Positions 45,785 to 55,100 of a stretch of DNA of 64,000 bases are shown here, in pieces. A program made the translations under genes and the position numbers. Source of the DNA: Triplophysa rosa (taxonomy: Eukaryota > Chordata > Actinopteri > Cypriniformes > Nemacheilidae); contig NC_079900.1 of NCBI RefSeq assembly GCF_024868665.1, forward strand, positions 3,715,573 through 3,779,572. Direction: 5' to 3'. Positions within the stretch are counted from its first letter, which is position 1; every line of letters begins with the position of its first letter. The notes beneath the pieces are model-generated. The model worked only from the letters and a program-made list of their open reading frames with translations, was not told the origin of the DNA and searched no databases.

Positions 45785-46040
45785 ACGTGACTGTTTGGTC
45801 TTTAGGACGTGCTCATCACGTCCCAGAAACGTTATTTGGTATGTCGCTGCGACGAATATGGTATGTTCCAGGTATGTCTTCAGGAGGTAATCACCATGTC
45901 CCAACCAGGTCCAATGTTACGTCGTCAGGACGAATATGGGAATCACAAAGTTACGTCGCTGGAACGTTATTATGGTACGTCGTGGCAACGAATATGGTCC
46001 GGTCCAGGTACGTCGTCACAACGTAACTGTGTTAGCTGGG
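45785..46040. repeat. Array of ACGTCGT/AACG-rich short imperfect repeats
   Basis: The words ACGTCGTCA, ACGTCGCTGG, AACGTTATT and CGAATATGG recur at short intervals (for example 45840-45870, 45915-45945, 45960-46020) in both orientations. CpG is unusually frequent for this AT-rich area. It lies just upstream of the likely 5' exon of the PYD-kinase gene. Confidence 0.55.
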
Positions 46041-46249
46041 AATGTATTGCATATTATGCATCCTTCCTAGTCAAATTAAACACACAAAACTGATTAATAT
46101 TGCCTCTCTAACACTCATCAGACAAAATTTTATACATTTAATCATTAAGTAATTAGTGCATTTATTGTGTTGGTATTTAGTGAAATTTGTTGCAAATACA
46201 GCTGCTTCCACTGTCTCTTCCGCTTAAACCCATTCAAACAGACTGACAG

Positions 46250-46407
46250 TTTGGAACTATTGGGAGGCGGGATCTCCATATGAAGATCAACGTGTGTCGC
46301 AACTCTGTTTTTCAACGGCTCTGGGTCTGTGCAACGCCTTTCCTTTGTCGCTGTTTGACTTCCGCTCCACATTTAATGCAGAGTTAAGCCGCGTCTCATA
46401 CTCTAAG
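46250..46407 (+). other. Possible 5' UTR exon of PYD-kinase-KEN gene
   Basis: It ends CTCATACTCTAAG|GTAAAATACTTCTG, closely paralleling CCTGCTCTAAG|GTAAACTAAATGACTTCTG at the matching place upstream of the CARD gene. Both are followed by TTTCATATAAAC. CTTCCGCTC also occurs upstream in both. The 5' end is not defined. If right, the first intron region of the PYD gene spans 5.7 kb of transposons. Confidence 0.45.
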
Positions 46408-46639
46408 GTAAAATACTTCTGTAATTTCATATAAACATAAGATAAGTACTTATATATATATTCGACACAGTACAGCATATGATACACAGTTATATGTTTT
46501 TACGTTTCTTTGCCATTTTAGGAATAGATCGTGACCTCGAACCTGGTTTTACTTCACTTTTATGCAGGCAATAATTTTCTAAGTAGGTGTTTTGTAGCAA
46601 TTTCTATGTATTATTCACATTTACAATATCGGTCAAACG

Positions 46640-47010
46640 TTTAGTTTAACTTAACTGAAATCTATTATATGTTTTATATAATGCAGTGAACTTATGCAAA
46701 ACCACTGGTAGAGTAAAGGCTGCTTTATGCTCGACGCTTCCGCAAGTAATTTATTTTTACTTTTTAGGCTTCCGCAAATTCGCTTGGGTGCGCGCGGCAA
46801 ACGTGACTTCGTCGCGGTGTTGGCGGATGTTCGCTTTGCTTTCTGCACTGCGCGGCAGTGTGCACGGCTTTTTTTGTAACTGCGCGCGCGGCAACCCATC
46901 CGAAAACGAACGAGGGGGATACGAGTCTAGCCGAGCAAGCATGTCTTTACATGAACAATGCAGACTCTTTATCCAATACGTTTTAAATAACCTATGTGAA
47001 GTTTAATATG
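46640..47010. repeat. GC-rich element (GTAAAGGCTGCTTTATGCT family)
   Basis: It begins near GTAAAGGCTGCTTTATGCTC and has a CpG-dense core (GCGCGCGGCAAAC, CGTCGCGGTGTTGGCGG). Similar GC-rich wording in inverse sense occurs at 50810-50995, ending in a GCGAAATGTGAATCAGGGC tail. The two sit outside the inverted repeat pair at 47.1-50.7 kb. Frames across it are artefacts. Confidence 0.45.
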
Positions 47011-47139
47011 TTTTCCGGGGACTGTTCTGTTTCTATTACTATAGTTTTAACAGAAACATCATATAACATCATATAACTAATGTTCCTGTAGTGAGACAAT
47101 AGTAAATTTGTGGTCCCGATGATTTATACTACAAATACT

Positions 47140-47880
47140 AAAGTAAAATTGCTTGGTAAATTGCGCTGTTCAAGCAAACCACTTCTTTATGGAGGACCAG
47201 GAGAGCCGATTAGAAATAAAATGAAGAATCAATTGATCTTCTTCTTTTCATTTCGGCTGTTCCCTTCAGGGGTCGCCACAGCGAATCATCTGCCTCCATC
47301 TAGCCCTATCCCCTGCATCCTCTTCTCTCAGACCGACTACCTTCATGTCCTCGAAGAATCAATTGATCAATTTAATAATTAAAACATAAAAATGTAAACA
47401 AATAAATAACTTTTTAATTGAGAAATTAATAGACTAATTTAAAATGGTTTATTAATTTGTTTTTTCAAAATGTAGTTTGAACAATAAAACATTACATAAA
47501 AAATCATTTTTAAATGTATAAATAAATAGATACATTTAAAACTGTTTATTTAATTCATGCTTTAAAACGTAAAAAATAAAACAATAACAATTGCATTTTT
47601 TAAAAATTGCATTTTAAAAAAGCATTTGCCAAATGCTTTTCTCTCTCTATTTGCCAATTGCTTTTCTTTGTCGTTTTGCCAAATGCTTTTCTTTATCCAT
47701 TTGTCAGTCGAGTAAAAAATGCCACTGGACAGTACACACGTGGGGGCAACCAATCAGCTTTCGGCTCAGGTTTAGGATACACCCCTTCTCCCATATGTCA
47801 TACGAAGTAGATGTAAGGCGGAATTTCATTGGACCGCAAGAAAGACCGCCATTAAAACAGTAACGTTATACCTTGCGCCA
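47140..47880. repeat. Inverted repeat arm A of a 3.6-kb foldback structure
   Basis: It carries TATGGAGGACCAGGAGAGCC, GATTAGAAATAAAATGAAG, the AT-rich ATTAATTT tracts, GCATTTGCCAAATGCTTTTC and GGCAACCAATCAGCTTTCGG. Each occurs as its reverse complement, in reverse order, at 50205-50735. It contains a 114-bp insertion at 47239-47352 that arm B lacks. Confidence 0.75.
47239..47352. mobile_element. 114-bp insertion with 16-bp target duplication
   Basis: The sequence GAAGAATCAATTGATC occurs on both sides (47223-47238 and 47353-47368). The opposite arm (about 50680-50695, reverse complement) has the uninterrupted site with a single copy. The inserted sequence includes TTTCGGCTGTTCCCTTCAGG and GGTCGCCACAGCGAATCATC, a common fish short repeat. 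A long target duplication suggests retroposition. Confidence 0.75.
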
Positions 47881-47884
47881 TAAC

Positions 47885-48010
47885 TACATGCTCTCACTAA
47901 ATCCTTGGCGTTTCGAGTCAGATCCGTGGGCGTGGCTTTTTGGTTTTGACTAAATCCTTGGTGTTTCAAGTCTTACAAAACCTTTACCCCAACCCCCACT
48001 TAAACAGAGA
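47885..48010. repeat. CTCACTAAATCCTTGG-type element, partial copy
   Basis: CTCTCACTAAATCCTTGGCG, GAGTCAGATCCGTGGGCGTG and GACTAAATCCTTGGTGTTTC match the complete foldback copy at 61565-61795, with the CCCCAACCCCCAC tract that follows. Confidence 0.65.
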
Positions 48011-48301
48011 TGAAATTATATACCAATATTTATCCACTTGGACATTGTTGTCCTCATTTTACTTGTCAATTAACTTTTTTTTCCAATGTCTTGTTCTGTT
48101 CTGCGCCTCGGGATGTTTCTTTGCTCGATCCATTTGGTCATGTGACTGTCACAGAGTGAGCGGTTGACATAATAACTTGATCAAATATATTTGTTGAACT
48201 CGTTTAAAATGCTAGACAAAAATTTTAAGCGTCTTATACAATTGTATATACTTAACGTATTATATAATTATGTTTTATTAAAAAAAAACTTCAAATAATA
48301 T

Positions 48302-48312
48302 TCTTTATAAAG

Positions 48313-48347
<35 letters not shown>

Positions 48348-48350
48348 AGG
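48302..48350. repeat. (GAAA)n/(GA)n microsatellite
   Basis: An uninterrupted AAAG run of about nine units followed by GAGAGAGAGA. Confidence 0.9.
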
Positions 48351-49144
48351 CACAAGTAAAAGTAAAGTTACACAGAGATAAACATGTTTTATTTGATATG
48401 ACACCTAAAAGCAATGGACAATTGTATTCTGGGGTCACTGGTTCAGAATGAAATTGATTTGTCTGCTGCTTCTTTGCCTAACAGTTAGGTGTCACTAGTG
48501 AGCAAAGCTGAATGAAACTTCGGGTAATGAACCTTTTGATGAAGGAATAGACTGCGAAGTCTCAGTGGTTCAGGAGGCAGGCATCATTTTGCCATCACTA
48601 CCATTAATAACAAGGCGTTTGTTCCATCGCATTGCATCCAGGGGCAGAATTTCTGTTTATAAATGATGTTTTATTAACAAACTTCGGGAGGAGCATGTGC
48701 AGATAATTAACCCGGCTGGCTTTCAATCACAGTAATCACCTAACCAGCACTACACATACCAAGCAGTCCTACCTTCAGTCTCTCTATTATCTCTCGACAT
48801 CCCTACTTCACACCGACTCCTCACCTTTAATCCTTTTTTCCACCTCTGCACCGGGGATAAGCCCAGGGTTCGGGCCCACTCCGGACCTGGGGCCCTCTCC
48901 CCGGTCAAGGGGCGGGTGCTCCGAGCTTGGGAGTGATAATGAGATTGGAGCTCCCTCCCCGGGACAGCACACCAAATACACTTACCAGCCGTCCCACTTT
49001 ATTATCAGCTAAGGTGAACTTGTGAATGGGTTATAGTATTTTTCTGCACTGCTCACGTGCGGTGTAATGTTAAACAGGGTGTAAATTAAAAATGGATTGC
49101 AGGAAGCTTTCCAGGCAGCATTACAATACCAACCTGAGAGTCCT

Positions 49145-50190
49145 TGAATCGCTCTCGCAGACTAGAAGAATCTAGAGTCACGAGAACCGTTTCTGTCGGG
49201 CATGTCCGATTTGTGAACCGTCGGACCGGTTGCCGGTTCGCGAATCGCTTCTTCGGACACGAACCGGTTGCAACAGCTTTCGATTCAGCAGTACACGAAC
49301 CGAGCTGCTTCTTTCGGACACGTCCGATTCAGAACCGATGATACTGCACATGCGTGTAATTTTAAAAGCAGATAAAAAGCAAGTCAGATATTTTTATAAA
49401 ACAGAGGTGTGATACTATAAAACACATTGGAAAGATGTTTAGGACTTTATTACTGCTTCATCACTGTACGTAAACCAATCTGCAGCGCCGTTTACGTTCA
49501 TGCCACTGCTAGAGCGGTTCTCGCTCTTGAGTCAAGAGCCGGTTGCAACAGCTTTTGATTCAGCAGTACACGAACCGAAGAGCCGCTTCTTTCAGTCACG
49601 TCCGAGTCGGTCGTGAGTGAGAACCGATGAGCTAATGATAGTGAGCATGCGTGATTCACCGTGAGGCTACAGAACAGTGTGGACAACTGATGCTGTGCTA
49701 ATGTTACGAGCGCACGTGAACCGAGGACTTAAATATATGGAGCAATCTGGCAAAGCGTAAGTTTATTTAATAACACATAAATCGTATTGAATTATGCATG
49801 GATCATATAGTTTCTGTAAAATGCTGATGAAGATGAATTATTCACTTTTTATCTTTAAGACTTAAAATGTCATAGTTTGCTGCTGCACTTCACTGTGCCT
49901 ATTTGGGTGCTTTAGTTGCAAAACGTATATGTAAGAAACGTGTCAGATCATGACATGATGTGTTAACTGACAGAAGTTATGATTACTGGTTTTGGTTTAT
50001 ATTTGAATGTGCCGAGTGTATTTTAATCCCAGCCGGTCGGGATGATACTAGACTTGACGCGTTTCGTCAGGGCAAGTGACGTCATTACGTCAGAGCGTAA
50101 GAGAATCAGTGAACCGGTCTTTTGAACCGGTTCATTGAAACGAACTATCCGAAAGAACCGGTTCGCAGAAAAGAGCCGGACTTCCCATCA
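49145..50190. repeat. GAACCGGTT-rich element cluster
   Basis: GAACCGGTT or close variants recur throughout. A block with GCAACAGCTTTCGATTCAGC and AGTACACGAACCGA appears twice in the same orientation (about 49268-49340 and 49543-49630). The right edge has TGAACCGGTTCATTGAAACG. It lies between the inverted arms at 47.1-47.9 and 50.2-50.7 kb and reads as the interior of a composite or nested element. Confidence 0.55.
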
Positions 50191-50204
50191 CTAGATGTCA
50201 TGTA

Positions 50205-50735
50205 GTTATGGCGCGGAAGGTTTAACGTTACTGTTTTAATGGCGGTAGGTCTTTCTTGCTGTCCAATGAAATTCCGCCTTACATCTACTTTGTATGCCAT
50301 ATGGGAGAAGGGGTGTATCCTAAAACTGAGCCGAAAGCTGATTGGTTGCCACCACGTGTGTACTGTCCAATGGCATTTTTTACTCTATTGACAAATGGAT
50401 AAAGAAAAGCAATGGCAAATAGAGAGAGAAAAGCATTTGGCAAATGTTTTTTTAAAATGCGATTTAAAATGCACATAAAATTTTTATTGTTTAATTTTTT
50501 TACGTTTTAAAGCATGAATTAAATTCATGCTTTAAAAAAATTCTTTAACGTTTTATTGTTCAATTAAACTACATTTTAAAACACAAATGAAATAAACCAT
50601 TTTAAATAAGTCTATTCATTTCTTAATTAAAAAGTTATTTATCTGTTTACATATTTATGTTTTAATCATTAAATTGATCAATTGATTCTTCATTTTATAT
50701 CTAATCGGCACTCCCGGTCCTCCATACTTCTTCTC
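50205..50735. repeat. Inverted repeat arm B of a 3.6-kb foldback structure
   Basis: Reverse complement of arm A: CCGAAAGCTGATTGGTTGCC, AAAGCATTTGGCAAATG, then AT-rich tracts and GATCAATTGATTCTTCAT, then CGGCACTCCCGGTCCTCCAT. It gives the unoccupied site for the insertion in arm A. Confidence 0.75.
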
Positions 50736-52105
50736 CACGCTAATACGTGCTGGTTAGTTGACTCGATAACTCTGAGTCGCCCTCTGTCGTTTCAAAGAAT
50801 AGCACAACGACATGCGCGTCAAATATAAACGCCTCGTTTGTTTGCGGAGGTGCGCGTGCAGAGCGCCAAATAGGGAGCGCCGCGGTCGCGACGCACACAT
50901 TTTTTCTAGGCGCCGCATCAAAATGGAAATAGTTCAACTTTACAGAGTGCCACGTGCGCGGTCGCAGTTTTAGACGCGAAATGTGAATCAGGGCTAAACA
51001 TGCATTCGGTGTCCACTCTTGACCAAGACTTCGACCTTAGTACCATCAATCAGGATTTCCTTTTTATTACTTTTTTACTCGTGTTATTGTTGATGTGACT
51101 CATATCTTTTTGTTGTCCTAGTTCTGTTAGGTTCCACCATCATACATTTTTTATAAGTGTGCCTACAGTATATAGAGTGGTGCAGAGATGACATGATCTT
51201 TTTGTATGCATAACCTGGAAGCGAGATAACATTTTAACACTTTCGGTTCCATCGCCCCAAAGTCAAAGGTTTTTTTTAAATGGTTTTTGGTTAAATGCCT
51301 AAAATAAGGTTTGTGGATACAAAACCTATAAATATTTTCATGTTTTAACCTATGACATAAAACACACCTGTTATAACCCACTCGTGATTTTTAAACCTTT
51401 ATCGTGTCTTAAAAACGGCAGTTGCAAGTTGCTAAAATGACTTCATCCTTTGGTGGGGACGTTAGACATCATGACACATAAATTTCACAAATAATGCAAC
51501 ATGGACACAAATCTCTAAAAACGTGGATGGGGATTCATTCACGGAGTAATTACTTACCAGGGAACACATTTTTAGTAAAGTAGGGGTTGTCAGAGGCTTG
51601 GTGGTGACTTCAATATCGAGTGACCTGTAGTGTTGTGTGTTTATAGCATCATGCTAGCTTTTTACTTCTGTCAATTGTAACAAATGTTGAGTTCCTCTGT
51701 AAATATTATTTTGATAGACAAAACATGTAAGTATCATAAACCTTTGTTAATCACAGAGCTTATTTTTTGTGATCTTCTTATGGGTTTTTTCCATAGACTT
51801 TTGGTCATCTCTGCAGTACTCTATCACTTTAACATCCCAGTGCCAATGCTGTAGCACAATGTCACTTTAAAATTCCAGTGCACTCCATTTGTGTTTTAAC
51901 TTAGGCCTATATGTTGTAAATTGTATATATTGTATAGTCCTATAACTGTGTATAGAGTTCAGTCCTACAATATTACCTCGACATAAGCATTTAAGGGCAC
52001 AGTTTTCCCTTGTGTTAACTCTGCAAATGACAAATAAATGTCTCTTGTCATTTCGTAACTTTTGTCATTTTGTAAATTTGTAACACACAGGAGTAAAGAG
52101 AAACA

Positions 52106-55100
52106 ATGGTAGATCAGGGTAAGTTTTATTCACTGAACCATTACACAACATGTAATGTTAATTTGTAGTTAAATTGTACTACTACTACTACTACTAGTAA
52201 TAAATATAGCTGCAAGCAGCAATTACGGGGTCAAGCCCAGCAATTGCCCAAAGGGAAATATTGTGGACATGTCAGATGATCAGATTTTGAAAACCAAGTT
52301 TAAAAACAGGGAAATGCACTTAGGACACAATAAAATTGCTTATAACGTTTGACCACTAGGTGGTGCTGACACCAAATTTTTATGAGGCAGACAACATGTG
52401 CCAGTAATGATACTTACGTGTCAATACACAAAAGTGTCGCGAAGATACAGCTACATGACCTTAGAAGTCATTGACACAAGAATCGCTTGACCAATAAAAA
52501 AGCTTTTGAATTTTTTTATTTAGGGATCTCTCTAGAAGCCATATACCAAATTCAGTGCAAACCAGACAGGTTTTGTAGGAGTTTGAAAAAGTGTGTTTTC
52601 TATATAATTCAATATAATGGACAGGAAGTATGGTTGAATATGACAATTTTGATATCAATGAACTCGGCTTGAGCCAATAAATATACTAATGTGAATCCTA
52701 TAACATTATGTTGATTTCCTCACGTTACAAGCATTTTAATACATTTCGTTATATCTCTTGACCACTAGGGGGTGCTAGCTTGTAACTTTAAAGGTCCTAT
52801 CAGAACTTGACCGTGATGAACCTTACGAAGTTTTGTAGCATTTCACCATTGCATTTGTAAATACTGCATTTTACAACAAAATTCCAAATGGGCGACGCCC
52901 AGACCAAGCAACATTGGGTATTAATTGACTCGCATGACTCAAAGAACCAAATGAGACCAAAAGTTTTCAAGTTATAAGCAAAATAGCCATCTTTATATCT
53001 CTGGACCACTAGGTGGCACTGTGCCGAAAATGTGTATGTCGAGTATCTTCATAAGGGCAAACTTCATGACTTACTTTAGGAGTTAAATAAAGTTTTAAAT
53101 GAATGCATATAGAGTTGCCAAAATTGGAAATGGGTCAGATCTGCATCCAGCAGCAGCTGCTGTGACTCCTGTCAGTAATGTTTATCAAAGAACAAAAGAA
53201 AATAATAATTCAATGTGTTTGTAGCTTTAATGAGATTTCTTGTGTATTTAATGTAGAATTTTGTAAGTCGCTTTGGATAAAAGCGTCTGCTACATGACTA
53301 AATGTAAATGTAAATTTAGCGGCGAAGACTGTAAAGTGTTTGATAACCTTCAATTTCTGTATATTTCCTATCTGTTAGATAGGTAGGAAAGGCATAGAAA
53401 AATAAAAGTTTTTTTTAAAGACTAATACATTTTAAAATTGATAACTCTCCATTATACTATAGGCTATAATTAATGTAAAAATTAAGAAAAAATTGCATAC
53501 ATAAAAAGTTGCGATTTTATTTAAAAATATATATATTTTATGGTTATTATTTTAATGGATTGACAACACTAACTGTTATGAATGAATATATGAATAGAAA
53601 ATCCAGATTTCATTTTACCTTGCTTATAAAGCAAAAGAATCTTAAAGCTCAAGTTGTAAAAAAACCTGAGATTGTAATTGTGATGATTTAATGTTGAAAT
53701 ACACAAAACAGCATGATGCTGAATTATTGACATGCATTCGACCCTACAGGACTAGACTAGACTCGCCGAGGCTCATATAACCAATAACAGCTAATGAGTC
53801 ATTCTTGTAATGCACATCAATTTCTAACAAATTTATTTACATTAAATAAATAATCCCAAATATAGTATGTTGCACCCTGAGCCAAACATGCATCAGCAGA
53901 TTAAAAATCCCTTTGTTAAGAAAGTTTTTTTTTAGTGTCTCATACTTCATTATCTGCTGCAGGTGAAAGATCTGTGCATCTGATTCTTCTGGAGTGCCTG
54001 GATGATCTGAAGTCAGAGGATCTCATAATATTCACATGGCATTTGACTTCAGAAAGTAATTATGGCAAAATCTCCAAAAGCAAGCTAGAGAATAAAGCGA
54101 GGTGTGATATTGTGAGTTGTATGATTGAACAATATAAAGAGGACGGTGCTGCAGAAGTCACTCAGTTGATTTTGAAGACAATGAAACAAAACAATCTTGC
54201 AAAAAAACTGCAGGAAGAGCTCAACGTGAGAGGTAAAGATGAATGTTTCTACAGCACACTATAACCGCACAGACAACTTTCCCCTGATACTCATTTACAT
54301 ACAGTATATTCAGAATGATTGATGTAAATATTACAACCTCACAGCTCTGTTTTATTTTCTACAGATTAATAAACCATGATGAGTCACAAAAAGCTGATTT
54401 GCCCTATAAAAATGTATTTGAATTGAAGAGTTGTGCAAGGACAACCTCTCCTATGTAACCACATAAATAAATAAACAGAGTTGCTCTAAAATGACCAAAT
54501 TTGTCTGCATCACCTAAAAGTACAAAGAGAAAAGCAGATTTTCAAAGCATTTATCTTAGTGATAGTTCACCCAAAAATGAAAATTCTGTCATCATGTACT
54601 TAATCTTTTGTCATTTCCAAACTGTATGACTTTCTTTCTTCTGCAGAACACAAAGAAATTTGTTTATATGTTTATTGTGAAAATGGTCTCATTTTACCCT
54701 TCTTTAAATCCCTGTATATTAATGAGCCAGGAAGGGTCGTAACAGTGAACATACAATCAAAGTCAATGGGTACCATCGGTTTTTGGTAACCAGCATTCTT
54801 CAAAATATCTTCTTTTGTGTTCTGCAGAAGTCAGCAGGTTTGACGTGGCAAGAGGGTGAATAAATGATGACAAAATTGTCATTTTTGGGTGAACTATCAC
54901 TTTAAAGCGATAGTTCAGCCCGGAATTAAAATTGTTGTTTATTTGTGCCTCATATATGGACGTAAGTGGGAGCACATAATATATCCAACACAAGCATGAT
55001 CCCGCGGCTCCTGGTGACATGTTGACATCTTGTGAAGCAAATTGATAATTTTTTGCACTAAAATTAACGTCATTTCTAAAATTATGAGCAATATTTTACA

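Noticed and set aside
46686..47006. 106-codon frame in GC-rich sequence
   Set aside because: It belongs to a CpG-dense repeat with an inverse relative at 50.8-51.0 kb; Arg/Cys/Ser bias only.
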